64,000 bases of DNA from Planotetraspora sp. A-T 1434 (GCF_025420585.1 NZ_JAOEGB010000003.1:1-64000), one strand, 5' to 3'. Positions 37,482 through 47,009 are shown, counted from the first letter of the stretch. Numbers and translations: made by a program. Notes: a model not told the origin generated them from the sequence alone.

Positions 37482-39517
37482 GACGCGGCCGACCCGGCGG
37501 TGGTGCGCTCCTCGTACAGGAGGCAGTCGACCAGGTGGCCCGCGTCGAGCCGGACCGGCGCGGGCGCGCGCGACGCGCACTCGGCGCGGGCGGCCGGGCA
37601 GCGGGTGCGGAAGCGGCAGCCGCTGGGAGGCCGCAGCGGGTCCGGCGCCTCCCCCGCCGGCGCCGCGATGGCCCGCCCCGGTTCGGGAATCGCCGAGACC
37701 AGGGCCTGGGTGTAGGGGTGCGCGGGTGATCCCACGACGGCATCCGCAGGTCCGATCTCGACGACGCGACCGAGGTACATGACCGCGATCCGGTCGGCGA
37801 CGACACGGGCCGCGCCCAGGTCGTGGGTGACGAAGAGGACGGTCATGCCCAGCTCGCGGCGCAGCTCACCGATCTGGTTGAGCACCCCGGCCGCGCGGGA
37901 CGCGTCCAGCGCGCTGGTCGGCTCGTCGCACAGCAGGAGCTCCGGGGGATCGATGATGGCCCGCGCCATCGCCACCCGCTGCCGTTGGCCGCCGGACAGA
38001 GCGCCCGGCTTGGCGTGCAGCACGTCGTCACCCAGCCCGACCAGCGTCAATGTCCGAGCGATGTGCCGTCGTGTCTCCGCCTTCGAGAGGCGCAGCCGGG
38101 AGAGCCGCTCGCCGAGCAGCGTCGCGACGGACAGCCACGGGGTCAGTGACGCGCCCGCGTCCTGGAACACGATCTGCGGTCGCGCGTCACCGCCGAGTTC
38201 GATCGCTCCGGAGCTGACCGGGGTGAGCCCGGCGACCGCGCGAAGTAGTGTCGACTTGCCGGAGCCGCTCTCCCCGACGATGGCGACGCTCTCTCCCGCC
38301 TCCACCGTGAGATCCACTCCGCTGAGGGCCGAGAGGCGCACGTGACGGCCCTGCCCGCGGACCCGGAAACGCTGGTGGACGTTTCTGAGAGTCAGCAGCG
38401 GACCTCGTCCCGACACCGCGTTGGGCGGCCACGACGCCGAGCCGGGCTCGGCGGGGCGCTCGGCCAGCTCGTCGAGACGCAGGCACGCGCTGAGGCGGCC
38501 GGGCTCGCCGGGAACCGGCCGCGGCTCGGGCGGCGCCTTCTCACAGTCGTCCGTCCGCAGATCGCAGCGGGGAGCGAATGCGCACCCGGGCAGCGGGCGG
38601 GTCGGCCGGGGCGGCTCTCCCGGCATGGTCGGCAGCGGCCGTGCCACGTCGGAGGTGAGGCTGATCCGGCTTCTGAGCAGGCTGGCGGTGTAGGGGTGGC
38701 GCGGCTCGGACAGCATCGGCGTGGTCGGGCCGGTCTCCGCGAGCCGGCCTCCGTACAGGACGACCAGGCGGTCGCACACCTGCGACGCGACGCCGAGGTC
38801 ATGGGTGATCAGCAGGACGGAGCAGCCGAAGTCGTCGCGGAGCCGCCGCAGGAGCCGCAGGATCTGGGCCTGCACGGTCACGTCGAGCGCCGTGGTGGGC
38901 TCGTCGGCGACGATCAGCGCTGGATTGCCGGCCACCGCCATCGCGATCATGACGCGCTGCCTGAGCCCCCCGGACAGCTCGTGCGGGTATACGCGCATCC
39001 GGCTTTCCGCGTCCGGGATGCCGGCCGCGGTGAGCAGCCGCACCGCTTCCTCGGCCGACCCGGCGGCCTCGACGACCTGCCTGCCGACGCGCATGGTCGG
39101 ATCGAGCGAGCTCATCGGGTCCTGGAAGACAGATCCGAGATCCAGCCTGCGCACGGCCCGGCGGCGCGTCTCGGGGCTGGTGAGCATGTCGACGCCCTTG
39201 ACGAGAACCCGGCCGGTGACGACCGGCGCCGGATGCTCGGGCAGCAGGCCGAGCACGCAGGAGGCGAGCACGCTCTTGCCGGATCCCGACTCGCCGACGA
39301 GCCCGGCGATCTCGCCGCGACCGATCGTGAGGTCGACCCCTCGCAGCGCGTACGCGTCGGGCCGTCTCGGACGGCGGAAGGTCACGTGGAGGTCCTGGAC
39401 CGACAGGATCGGGGAGTCGGGGCCGGACAGGATCGCGGAACCGGGGCCGGACAGGATCGCGGAATCGGGGCCAGTCGACGGCGACCGTGCGGGGTCACGG
39501 CGGTCCTCTGGGGGCAA
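37478..39517 (-). CDS. fused dual ABC ATPase (OppD-OppF type)
   Basis: This is 679 residues containing two complete nucleotide-binding domains. Domain 1 has Walker A GLVGESGSGKSV, signature LSGGLRQRVMIAMAV and Walker B LIVADEPTTALD, followed by the Cys-containing oligopeptide C-extension (CAFAPRCDLRTDDC). Domain 2 has IVGESGSGKSTLL, LSGGQRQRVAMARAI, LLLCDEPTSALD and another CRFRTRCPAARAEC extension. OppD and OppF are usually separate genes. The TTG start has AGGAGG 8 nt upstream. The N-terminus carries an 8-residue repeat (SAILSGPG-SAILSGPD-SPILSVQD; bases 39401-39478), a 24-base in-frame duplication absent from normal family members. It is the first gene of the operon. Confidence 0.9.
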   Translation of the reverse strand: MPPEDRRDPARSPSTGPDSAILSGPGSAILSGPDSPILSVQDLHVTFRRPRRPDAYALRGVDLTIGRGEIAGLVGESGSGKSVLASCVLGLLPEHPAPVVTGRVLVKGVDMLTSPETRRRAVRRLDLGSVFQDPMSSLDPTMRVGRQVVEAAGSAEEAVRLLTAAGIPDAESRMRVYPHELSGGLRQRVMIAMAVAGNPALIVADEPTTALDVTVQAQILRLLRRLRDDFGCSVLLITHDLGVASQVCDRLVVLYGGRLAETGPTTPMLSEPRHPYTASLLRSRISLTSDVARPLPTMPGEPPRPTRPLPGCAFAPRCDLRTDDCEKAPPEPRPVPGEPGRLSACLRLDELAERPAEPGSASWPPNAVSGRGPLLTLRNVHQRFRVRGQGRHVRLSALSGVDLTVEAGESVAIVGESGSGKSTLLRAVAGLTPVSSGAIELGGDARPQIVFQDAGASLTPWLSVATLLGERLSRLRLSKAETRRHIARTLTLVGLGDDVLHAKPGALSGGQRQRVAMARAIIDPPELLLCDEPTSALDASRAAGVLNQIGELRRELGMTVLFVTHDLGAARVVADRIAVMYLGRVVEIGPADAVVGSPAHPYTQALVSAIPEPGRAIAAPAGEAPDPLRPPSGCRFRTRCPAARAECASRAPAPVRLDAGHLVDCLLYEERTTAGSAAS

Positions 39518-39555
39518 TGCGGACGCCTCCTAGGTGCAACTCCAGCGTATTAGGT

Positions 39556-39567
39556 CGAACGTTCAAC
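39556..39567. promoter_or_regulatory. operator CGAACGTTCAAC, copy 1
   Basis: A GAACGTTC palindrome is extended to CGAACGTTCAACTnnTC. It lies 25 bp before the AGGAGG of the ABC ATPase gene. An identical copy is at 39684. Candidate binding site of the operon's TetR protein. Confidence 0.65.
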
Positions 39568-39636
39568 TCTTCGGATGCGTCCGAATGAGGTGCGAGGCAA
39601 TGACGGTGACATATCTCTAGGTCAGACCGCAAGAGG

Positions 39637-39667
39637 TTGACAGGAGTGCCCTAGAGGACGGTATAGA
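39637..39667 (+). promoter_or_regulatory. sigma-70-like promoter of the ureohydrolase operon
   Basis: TTGACA (39637-39642) and TATAGA (39662-39667) are separated by 19 bp. The expected transcription start, about 39674, is 10 bp before operator copy 2, a placement that suits repression. Confidence 0.5.
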
Positions 39668-39683
39668 TGAGCCCCGAGTGGGA

Positions 39684-39695
39684 CGAACGTTCAAC
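39684..39695. promoter_or_regulatory. operator CGAACGTTCAAC, copy 2
   Basis: Identical to the site at 39556-39567, including the following ACTnnTC-like bases, and 128 bp from it. It falls between the promoter and the ATG of the ureohydrolase gene, which shows that an upstream in-frame start at 39678 is not used. Confidence 0.65.
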
Positions 39696-39713
39696 TTGTC
39701 TGGAGCGCGATTG

Positions 39714-40754
39714 ATGACCGAACGGAAACAATCCGGCAATCCGGGGGGGCTACCCTCCGGTCTCCTGGCACAGCTGGAGGCGGAGTCCTACATGGGGCCG
39801 GCGACCTTCGGCAAGCAGTTGTTCCTGACCGAGCCCGAGCAGTTGGACGAGTGGTCGCCGGACGTCGCGGTCGTCGGGGCTCCGTGGGACGCGAGCACGA
39901 CCTACCGGCCGGGTGCCCGCTTCGGGCCTCGTGCGCTCCGCGCGCTGACCCACGTCAACGGGAGCTACCACCTGGACCTGGGCATCGAGATCTTCGACTA
40001 CCTGCGGGTCGTCGACTACGGCGACGCCCTGATCAGGCACGGGCTCTGGGAGCCGTCCGCCGCGGCCATTAGGGAGCGGGTGGGGGAGATCGCCTCCCGG
40101 GGCATCATGCCGGTCGTGCTCGGTGGTGATCACTCGATCACATGGCCCTCCGCCACGGCGGTCGCGGACGCCCGCGGGCACGGCTCGTTCGGCGTCATCC
40201 ACTTCGACGCGCACGCCGACACCGCCGACGAGATCGACGGCAACCTGGCGAGCCACGGCACACCCATGCGACGGCTGATCGAGTCAGGCGCCGTGCGAGG
40301 GTCGAACTTCGTCCAGGTCGGCCTGCGCGGATACTGGCCCCCCGCGGAGACGGTCCAGTGGATGCGCGAGCAGGGAATGCGCACCCACTTCATGCACGAG
40401 ATCTGGGAGCGTGGCGCGAACGCCGTGCTCGACGACGTCATCGCCGAGGCGCTCGACGGGCCGGCCGCTGTCTACCTCTCGGTGGACATCGACGTGCTCG
40501 ACCCCGGATTCGCGCCGGGCACGGGAACCCCTGAACCCGGCGGCCTGGCTCCCGTGGACCTGCTGCGGATGGTCAGGCGCATCGCGATGGAGACCAACGT
40601 GATTGCGATGGACGTCGTCGAGGTGAGCCCGCCGTACGACGTCTCGGATCTGACCGTCAACAACGCCCACCGCCTGGTCTGGGAAGTCCTCGCCGGCCTC
40701 GCCCACAAACGGCGTGCCACTGGCGAGAGACCCGAAGGAGAGACAACGACATGA
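39714..40754 (+). CDS. agmatinase-family ureohydrolase
   Basis: This is a 346-residue arginase-superfamily enzyme that hydrolyses a guanidino compound to urea plus an amine. The dimanganese ligands are all present: H140 (VLGGDHSITWP), D165-H167-D169 (FDAHADTADE) and D258/D260 (SVDIDVLDPGFAPGTGTPEP). The ATG at 39714 is preferred because GGAGCG precedes it and the operator lies upstream. Within the superfamily the substrate may be agmatine, guanidinobutyrate or guanidinopropionate, and sequence alone does not decide. The following aminotransferase gene overlaps by ATGA, so the amine product is probably transaminated next. Confidence 0.88.
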   Translation: MTERKQSGNPGGLPSGLLAQLEAESYMGPATFGKQLFLTEPEQLDEWSPDVAVVGAPWDASTTYRPGARFGPRALRALTHVNGSYHLDLGIEIFDYLRVVDYGDALIRHGLWEPSAAAIRERVGEIASRGIMPVVLGGDHSITWPSATAVADARGHGSFGVIHFDAHADTADEIDGNLASHGTPMRRLIESGAVRGSNFVQVGLRGYWPPAETVQWMREQGMRTHFMHEIWERGANAVLDDVIAEALDGPAAVYLSVDIDVLDPGFAPGTGTPEPGGLAPVDLLRMVRRIAMETNVIAMDVVEVSPPYDVSDLTVNNAHRLVWEVLAGLAHKRRATGERPEGETTT

Positions 40755-42106
40755 TCGACCGCAGCCGTCTCAGGGCACTCATGGAGCGCGAGCAGGCGGA
40801 GTTCACCGCGCGGAACCCGGCGTCGCGGCGGGCCTTCGAGCAAGCCGAGCACCTGTTCGGCCGGGTGCCGATGACCTGGATGAACAAACGGGCCGGCGAC
40901 TTCCCCCTATATCTCGCGACCGCGCACGGCGCGCGGGTCACCGACATCGACGGGCACGACTACGTCGATCTCGCGCTCGGCGACACCGCGGCCATGGCGG
41001 GGCACTCGCCCCGGGCGACCGTCGACGCGGTGTCGCGCCGGTTCCGCGATCTGGGCGGCGCGAGCGCGATGATGCCGACCGAGGACGCCGAATGGGTCGG
41101 GGCCGAGCTGAGCAGGCGGTTCGGCCTGACCAAGTGGAGTTACTCGCTGACCGCCACCGACGCCAACCGGTGGGCCATCAGGATCGTCCGCGCGATCACC
41201 GGACGGCCGAAGATCCTTTTCAACAGCTACTGCTACCACGGCAGCGTGGACGAGGCGCTCATCGTGACCGGACCCGACGGGGAAGGTGTCAGCCGCGAGG
41301 GCAACGTCGGCGCGCCCGTCGACGTCACGATGACCAGCCGGGTCGCGGAGTACAACGACCTGGAGGGGCTGGAGCGTCAGCTCGCCCATGGCGACGTCGC
41401 CGCTGTGCTCATGGAACCGGCGCTGACGAACATCGGCATCGTCCTGCCCCAGCCGGGATATCTGGAGCAGGTGCGCGAGCTGACCCGGGCGTACGGAACT
41501 CTGCTGATCAATGACGAGACCCACACCTTCTCCGCCGGGCCCGGTGGCTGCACCGCCCTGTGGGGCCTCGAACCGGACATGCTGACCATCGGGAAGGCGA
41601 TCGGCGGCGGCGTCCCCGCGGGCGCCTACGGCATGTCGGCCGACTTCGCCGAACGGGTGCTCGCCCGCACCGATCTGGACCTGGTCGACATGGGCGGCGT
41701 CGGCGGCACGCTCGCGGGCAACGCCCTGTCGGTCGCGGCGATGCGCGCCACCCTGGAGCACGTGCTCACCGACACCGCGTTCGCCGGTATGACCGCGCTT
41801 TCCGAACGGTTCACCGCCGACGTGAACGCGGTCATCTCCGAGTTCGGCCTGCCCTGGAGCATCCAGCAGTTCGGGGCGCGGGCCGAGTACCGGTTCGCCT
41901 CCCCCGCTCCGGTGAACGGAACGGAGTCGCGGGCGGCGCTCGACCTGGAGCTCGACGACTACCTGCACCTCTACCTGGCCAACCGGGGCATCCTGCTCAC
42001 GCCGTTCCACAACATGGCGCTCATGTGCCCGGAGACGACGATCGACGACGTGGCGCTGCACGGCAGGCTGTTCCGCGACGCGGTCAAGGAGCTGGTGGGC
42101 CGATGA
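40751..42106 (+). CDS. class III PLP aminotransferase (GSAM-like)
   Basis: This is 451 residues of the glutamate-1-semialdehyde/omega-aminotransferase group. It has DYVDLALGDTAAMAGHSPRA at the N-terminal domain, the PLP aspartate in LINDETHTFSAGPGG and the Schiff-base lysine in TIGKAIGGGVPAGAYG. The usual SGTEAN phosphate-binding segment reads TATDANRWAIRIVRAITG, a variant seen in relatives. In this operon it would convert the amine released by the ureohydrolase (for example 4-aminobutyrate or putrescine) to an aldehyde. It overlaps both neighbours by 4 bp (ATGA). Confidence 0.85.
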   Translation: MIDRSRLRALMEREQAEFTARNPASRRAFEQAEHLFGRVPMTWMNKRAGDFPLYLATAHGARVTDIDGHDYVDLALGDTAAMAGHSPRATVDAVSRRFRDLGGASAMMPTEDAEWVGAELSRRFGLTKWSYSLTATDANRWAIRIVRAITGRPKILFNSYCYHGSVDEALIVTGPDGEGVSREGNVGAPVDVTMTSRVAEYNDLEGLERQLAHGDVAAVLMEPALTNIGIVLPQPGYLEQVRELTRAYGTLLINDETHTFSAGPGGCTALWGLEPDMLTIGKAIGGGVPAGAYGMSADFAERVLARTDLDLVDMGGVGGTLAGNALSVAAMRATLEHVLTDTAFAGMTALSERFTADVNAVISEFGLPWSIQQFGARAEYRFASPAPVNGTESRAALDLELDDYLHLYLANRGILLTPFHNMALMCPETTIDDVALHGRLFRDAVKELVGR

Positions 42107-42897
42107 CGAACTCTCGCAGGGCCGCCATCGTGACCGGCGCCGGCAGCGCCGACGGCATCGGATTCGCGTGCGCGCGGCGGCTCGCCTCCGATGGGATGCG
42201 GGTGGTGATCTCCTCCACGACCGACCGCATCCAGGAGCGCGCGGCGCGGCTGCGGGAGGAGGGCGCCGACGCGGTGGGCGTCGCGGCGGACCTCACCGAG
42301 CCGGCCGCGGCGGAGGAACTCGTCCGCGTCGCCATGGAGCGGTTCGGCCGCTTGGACGTGCTGGTCAACAACGCCGGCATGACCTCCGTCAGCGACCCCG
42401 ACGACCCCGCCGACATCGGCCGGCTCTCCGACGACCAGTGGAGACGGTCGATCGCCCGCAATCTGGACACCGTGTTCTTCATGACCCGGGCGGCTCTGGA
42501 CCCCATGCTCGCCGCCGGCTACGGCCGCATCGTCAACATGGCGTCGGTGTCCGGCGCGGTCCTCGCCTACCGGGGCGACAGCGCCTACCACGCCGCCAAG
42601 GCCGGGATCGTAGGCCTCACCCGGGCCGTGGCGATCGAGGTGGCGCACCGGGGGGTGACCGTCAACTCGGTGGCTCCCGGCTGGATCGCGACCGGCTCCT
42701 CCACGGAACGAGAGCGGGCGATGGGGGCCGCCACACCAGTGGGCCGGCCGGGGACCGCCGACGAGGTCGCCGGCCTCGTCGCCTTCCTCGCGTCGCCGAG
42801 TTCGAGCTACGTGACCGGCCAGGTCCTCGTGGTCGACGGCGGGAACTCCATCCAGGAGGAGGGGGGCGTCCTGCTTCCCAACCCAGCCCAGCAGTAG
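42103..42897 (+). CDS. short-chain dehydrogenase/reductase
   Basis: This is 264 residues with the classical SDR set: TGAGSADGIGFACARRLASD (cofactor TGxxxGxG variant), LVNNAGMTSV, the catalytic Ser of NMASVSGAVLAY, Tyr-x3-Lys in SAYHAAKAGIVGLTRAVAIE and the C-terminal GQVLVVDGGNS. It probably uses NAD(H) or NADP(H) to oxidise or reduce the carbonyl product of the aminotransferase step. The ATG at 42103 overlaps the aminotransferase stop. It is the last gene of the operon. The 53-bp repeat array begins 6 bp after the stop. Confidence 0.88.
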   Translation: MTNSRRAAIVTGAGSADGIGFACARRLASDGMRVVISSTTDRIQERAARLREEGADAVGVAADLTEPAAAEELVRVAMERFGRLDVLVNNAGMTSVSDPDDPADIGRLSDDQWRRSIARNLDTVFFMTRAALDPMLAAGYGRIVNMASVSGAVLAYRGDSAYHAAKAGIVGLTRAVAIEVAHRGVTVNSVAPGWIATGSSTERERAMGAATPVGRPGTADEVAGLVAFLASPSSSYVTGQVLVVDGGNSIQEEGGVLLPNPAQQ

Positions 42898-42902
42898 GGA
42901 CG

Positions 42903-43167
42903 CGTGATCATGCACAAGTTCCCGCACACACCGCCCTACCTGGCGTTTCCTGAAGCGTGATCATGCACATGTTCCGGCACACACCTCCCTACCCGGTGTT
43001 TCGCGCAGCGTGATCATGCATCACGCGGGTGCGCCCGAGGGGGCGGACACTGCATGATCACAAATGACGCCGGTCCTGATCAGGCCGTGCGCGGCGGAAT
43101 CGGTGCATGATCCCGATCCGGGGAGCCCCACGTCCCCGTGCTGCCGGGGAAACCCTGCATGATCACG
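42903..43167. repeat. 53-bp-period repeat, site 2: three forward and three inverted cores
   Basis: CGTGATCATGCA starts at 42903, 42956 and 43009 (steps of exactly 53). The reverse form TGCATGATCA/TGCATGATCC follows at 43051, 43104 and 43156 (steps 53 and 52). The first two interiors are about 75-80% identical to each other and to the minus-strand interior at 22.9 kb. The inverted set has diverged interiors but keeps TTCC about 16 bases from the core start. The array fills the gap between the convergent SDR and hutI genes. Its last core contains the hutI stop codon (TGA at 43163-43165). Confidence 0.85.
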
Positions 43168-44338
43168 CGGGCAGGGGGGAGTGCCGGCCGCGCTGCCAGA
43201 CCCTGGCGACCAGGGGGACGCCGGGGCGGTAGGCGAGATGGACGTGCGAGGGCGCGTCCAGCAGGACCAGGTCGGCCCGCGCCCCCTCGGAGATCCGGCC
43301 CACGTCGGTCCGGCGCAGCGCCCGCGCGCCGCCGAGCGTCGCCGACCAGACCGCCTCGTCGGGGGTCATCCCCATCTCCCGCACCGCCACGGCGACGCAG
43401 AACGGCATGCTGGTGGTGAAGCTCGACCCCGGGTTGCAGTCGGTGGACAGCGCCACCGTGACCCCCGCGTCCAGCAGGCGGCGGGCGTCCGGGTAGGGCG
43501 CCCTGGTGGAGAACTCGGCCCCCGGCAGCAACGTGGCGACGGTGGTCCCGGAGGCCAGCGCGTCCACGTCGGCGTCCGTGAGATGCGTGCAGTGGTCGGC
43601 GGAGGCGGCGCCCAACTCGACGGCGAGCTGTACGCCCGGCCCGTGGCCGAGCTGGTTGGCGTGGATCCGCGGAGCCAGGCCGCGTTCGATGCCGCTCTCC
43701 AGTACGGCCCGCGCCTGGTCGCCGTCGAACGCTCCCCGCTCGCAGAAGACGTCCACCCAGCGGGCGTACGGCGCGCAGGCGTCGAGCATCGCCCCGGTCA
43801 CCAGCTCCACGTACGCCTCGGGGGTGTGCTCGTCCGGGACGACGTGCGCGCCGAGGTAGGTCACCTCGTCGGTGTGCTCGGCGGCGATGCGGAGCGCGCG
43901 GGCCTCGTCCTCGACCGTGAGCCCGTAACCGGACTTGCACTCGATGACCGTGGTGCCCTGCCGCAGCGCCTCGCCCACCAGGCGGGCCACGCCCGCCGAC
44001 AGCTCCTCGTCGCTCGCCGCCCGGGTGGCCGCCACCGTCGTGCGGATCCCACCCGCCGTGTACGGCAGGCCGGACATGCGCGCGTTGAACTCGGCCGTCC
44101 GGTCACCCGCGAAGACGAGATGGGCGTGGGAGTCGACGAAGCCGGGGATCACGGCCCGGCCACCGGCGTCGTACGCGTCGTCGGTGGCCGGGGCGCGCGA
44201 CGCCGGTCCGGCCCAGGCGACATTCTCGCCCGAGACGACGACGGCGGCGTCCCTCACGATGCCGAGCGGGCCGTCTCCGAGCGACGGGTCGTTGGTGACC
44301 AGGCTCCCGATGCCGGTGATCAACAGCGAGCCCATCAT
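43163..44338 (-). CDS. hutI: imidazolonepropionase
   Basis: HutI hydrolyses 4-imidazolone-5-propanoate to N-formimidoyl-glutamate, the third step of histidine breakdown. It is 391 residues, amidohydrolase fold: metal motif [20 protein letters not shown], substrate loop [47 protein letters not shown] and [10 protein letters not shown], all characteristic of HutI. The start at 44338 overlaps the TGA of hutF within ATGATG; the second ATG is equally possible. It is the last gene of the hutU-allC-like-hutF-hutI operon. Confidence 0.94.
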   Translation of the reverse strand: MMGSLLITGIGSLVTNDPSLGDGPLGIVRDAAVVVSGENVAWAGPASRAPATDDAYDAGGRAVIPGFVDSHAHLVFAGDRTAEFNARMSGLPYTAGGIRTTVAATRAASDEELSAGVARLVGEALRQGTTVIECKSGYGLTVEDEARALRIAAEHTDEVTYLGAHVVPDEHTPEAYVELVTGAMLDACAPYARWVDVFCERGAFDGDQARAVLESGIERGLAPRIHANQLGHGPGVQLAVELGAASADHCTHLTDADVDALASGTTVATLLPGAEFSTRAPYPDARRLLDAGVTVALSTDCNPGSSFTTSMPFCVAVAVREMGMTPDEAVWSATLGGARALRRTDVGRISEGARADLVLLDAPSHVHLAYRPGVPLVARVWQRGRHSPLPA

Positions 44339-45714
44339 GCCCTCAGGCCCGCGATGGCCTCCCGGAGCGCGCGGGGCACGTCCGGAACGAGCTGGTGGAC
44401 GCCGTGCCGTACGATCACGCGACCTCCGGCGACGACGTCGGTGACGTCGGCGGCGGTGGCGGCGAAGACCGCGGTCTCCAGGCCGTTCGCCAGGCCGTGC
44501 GCCAGGCCCTGCGACGGACCGGCGGTGCGGACCGAGTCGAGCGACACGGTGACGAGGTCAGCGAGCGCGCCGACCTCCAGCCTGCCCGCCTCCGGCCAGC
44601 CGAGCGACGCGTGACCGTCGGCGGTGGCCGCCCGCAGGAGGTCGGCGGCGGTCCAGTGGCCGCGGCGGCGGGTGCGCAGCCGCTCGTCCAGCTCCATCGC
44701 GCGGGCCTCCTCGAAGAGGTCGATGACGGCCTGGCTGTCGCTGCCGAGCGACAGCGGCGACCCGGCCTCCTGGACCTCGCGAGCGGGCCCGATCCCGTCG
44801 GCGAGGTCCCGCTCGGTGGTGGGGCACATGCACACGGTCGTGGCGGAGCCTCCGAGCAGCGCGATGTCCTCGGTGGTGAGGTGGGTCGCGTGCACGGCGG
44901 TGGCGCGCGGGCCCAGCACCCCGTGGTCGGCCAGGAGCCGGGTGGGCGTCACGCCGTACGCCGCGAGGCAGCCCTCGTTCTCGGCGGGCTGCTCGGAGAC
45001 GTGCGCGTGGATGGGAGCGCGCCGCTCCTCGGCCCACCGGGCGACGACACCGAGGTCGGCGGCGGGCACGGCGCGGACCGAGTGCACCGCCGCGCCGGCG
45101 CGGACGTGGTCCCGGTCCTTCAGCGCGGAGACCCGCTCCGCCCACGCGTCCGCGGAGCCGTCGCTGAACCTGAGCTGGGTCTCGTCGGGCGGGAGGCCGA
45201 ACCCCGACGACAGATAGCACGCGTCGAGGAGGGTGATCCTGATCCCGGCCTGGGCGGCCGCCTCGATCAGCGCCTCGCCCATCGCGTTGGGGTCGTCGTA
45301 GGCGGTGCCGCCCGGAGCGTGGTGAAGGTAGTGGAACTCGCCGACGCAGGTGATCCCCGCCAGGGCCATCTCGGCGTAGACGGCCCGCGCGAGCTCGAGG
45401 TAGCTGTCCGGCGTGAGGGCGGCCGCCACGCGGTACATGATGTCGCGCCAGGTCCAAAACGTGCCGCCGCCGGACTGGGTGGCCCCGCGCAGCGCCCGGT
45501 GGAAGGCGTGGGAGTGGGCGTTGGCGAGCCCGGGGAGGACCAGGCCGTCCAGGACGACGGCGTCGCCGGGGGTGGCCGACGGCCGGATCTCACGGATTCT
45601 CCCGTCGGAGACCTCGATGAGGACATCGTTGAGGACATCGTTGAGGACATCGTTGAGGACGTCGTGCTCCAGCGTCCCCGTCCAGGCGTGCCTGGCCCAG
45701 AAACGGCCGTTCAC
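44335..45714 (-). CDS. hutF: formimidoylglutamate deiminase
   Basis: HutF deaminates formimidoyl-glutamate to N-formyl-glutamate, the five-step Hut branch. It is 459 residues from a GTG with GGGAGG upstream. Motifs: [20 protein letters not shown] (metal HxH), [54 protein letters not shown] and [20 protein letters not shown]. Near the N-terminus a 12-base unit is repeated four times (45617-45664), adding LNDV repeats not expected in the family. A second short duplication (GGGAGGCGGCGT) surrounds the ribosome-binding site. Confidence 0.93.
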   Translation of the reverse strand: MNGRFWARHAWTGTLEHDVLNDVLNDVLNDVLIEVSDGRIREIRPSATPGDAVVLDGLVLPGLANAHSHAFHRALRGATQSGGGTFWTWRDIMYRVAAALTPDSYLELARAVYAEMALAGITCVGEFHYLHHAPGGTAYDDPNAMGEALIEAAAQAGIRITLLDACYLSSGFGLPPDETQLRFSDGSADAWAERVSALKDRDHVRAGAAVHSVRAVPAADLGVVARWAEERRAPIHAHVSEQPAENEGCLAAYGVTPTRLLADHGVLGPRATAVHATHLTTEDIALLGGSATTVCMCPTTERDLADGIGPAREVQEAGSPLSLGSDSQAVIDLFEEARAMELDERLRTRRRGHWTAADLLRAATADGHASLGWPEAGRLEVGALADLVTVSLDSVRTAGPSQGLAHGLANGLETAVFAATAADVTDVVAGGRVIVRHGVHQLVPDVPRALREAIAGLRA

Positions 45715-45746
45715 GCCGCCTCCCAAACTGACGCCGCCTCCCGACT

Positions 45747-47009
45747 TCACGCGGCCTCCCGCAGCAGGTCTTCGAGGACGTGGGCCAGCGCGGCGACCCC
45801 GGCGAGGCAGTCGGCCTCCTCGGCGTGCTCACCGGGGCAGTGGGACGCGCCGGTCGGGTTGCGCACGAACAGCATGGCGGTCGGGACGGCCGAGGCGAGG
45901 ATGCCGGCGTCGTGCCCCGCGCCGGTCGGCAGCACGGGAACCTGACCCGATGGCCCGCCCAGCAGGCGGGCGAGGCGGTCTCTCAGCGGCCCGTCGAACT
46001 CGACGAGCGGCGTGTAGGACTCGCAGGTCACCGTCGCCCCGGCCTCGTGGGTGAGCTCCTTCACGAGCATGTCGAGCGTGACGGAGTCGGGGGCGCGGGA
46101 GTCGAGCCACGCGGTGACCCTGGAGGGTATGGCGTTCGTGCCGTTGGGCTCGACGGAGACCTTGCCGAACGTGGCGAGGGCCCCGGCGCGCTCCGCCCGC
46201 GCACGGGCGTGGAGAACGGCGGCGGCGAAGGCCGGCATCGGGTCGCGGCGGTCCTCCAGGCGGGTGGTCCCCGCGTGGTTGGCCTCGCCCCGGAAGTCAA
46301 ACCGCCACCGGCCGTGTGGCCAGATCGCCGACGCCACCCCCACCGGGGCGTCGCCCAGGTTCCTGCCCTGCTCGACGTGGAGCTCGACGAACGCGGCGAC
46401 CCTGGCGAGCCGCTCGTCGTCGCGGCCGATCGCGCCGGGGTCGTAACCGGCGTGTTCCATGGCGGCGCCGAGCGTCACGCCGTCGTCGTCCCGGAGGTCC
46501 CGCGCGTGGGCGGGGTCGAGGACACCGGTCATGAGCCGCGACCCGACGCAGGCCACGCCGAACCTCGCGCCCTCCTCGTCGCCGAAGTTGACGATCGCGA
46601 GCGGGCGGCCGCCCCTCACGCCGCGCTCCCTCAGCGCGTCCCGTTCCCTCAGCGCGTCCCGTTCCCTCAGCGCGTCGAGGGCGGCGAAGGCGGAGATGAC
46701 GCCGAGCGGCCCGTCGTACGCCCCGCCGTCGGGCACGGAGTCGAGGTGGGAGCCGGTGACGACTGCATCTCCCGCCGCCGGGTCTCCCCACCAGGCCCAC
46801 TGGTTGCCGTTCCGGTCGAGCTCATAAGTCAGGCCACGCCGCAGCGCCTGCTCCTCGAACCACGCGCGGCACTCGGCGTCGGCGGACGTCCACGCGTGCC
46901 GGCGGTAGCCGCCCGTCGAGCCGTGCCGGCCCACCGGCAGAAGCTCGCGCCACATCACGCGGAAGCCGTCCTCCACCTGCCCCGCCTCCACCTGCCCGGG
47001 GTCGGTCAC
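45747..47009 (-). CDS. M20-family amidohydrolase (allantoate amidohydrolase-like), probable HutG substitute
   Basis: This is 420 residues of the AllC/N-carbamoyl-amino-acid amidohydrolase family with the dinuclear metal motifs [52 protein letters not shown] and [12 protein letters not shown]. The same gene sits between hutU and hutF in Streptomyces hut operons (from memory). With HutF making N-formyl-glutamate, this enzyme probably serves as the final amidohydrolase releasing glutamate. No standard hutG is present. The GTG at 47009 overlaps the hutU stop (GTGA) with GAGGAG upstream, rejecting the longer frame. An 18-base unit is repeated three times (46621-46680; DALRER repeats), and a 15-base repeat gives GQVEAGQVE at the N-terminus. 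Confidence 0.85.
   Translation of the reverse strand: MTDPGQVEAGQVEDGFRVMWRELLPVGRHGSTGGYRRHAWTSADAECRAWFEEQALRRGLTYELDRNGNQWAWWGDPAAGDAVVTGSHLDSVPDGGAYDGPLGVISAFAALDALRERDALRERDALRERGVRGGRPLAIVNFGDEEGARFGVACVGSRLMTGVLDPAHARDLRDDDGVTLGAAMEHAGYDPGAIGRDDERLARVAAFVELHVEQGRNLGDAPVGVASAIWPHGRWRFDFRGEANHAGTTRLEDRRDPMPAFAAAVLHARARAERAGALATFGKVSVEPNGTNAIPSRVTAWLDSRAPDSVTLDMLVKELTHEAGATVTCESYTPLVEFDGPLRDRLARLLGGPSGQVPVLPTGAGHDAGILASAVPTAMLFVRNPTGASHCPGEHAEEADCLAGVAALAHVLEDLLREAA

Noticed and set aside
42903-43167. CRISPR array
   Set aside because: The conserved core is only 12-13 bp, the units invert half way, the interiors are related rather than unique, and no cas genes are present.
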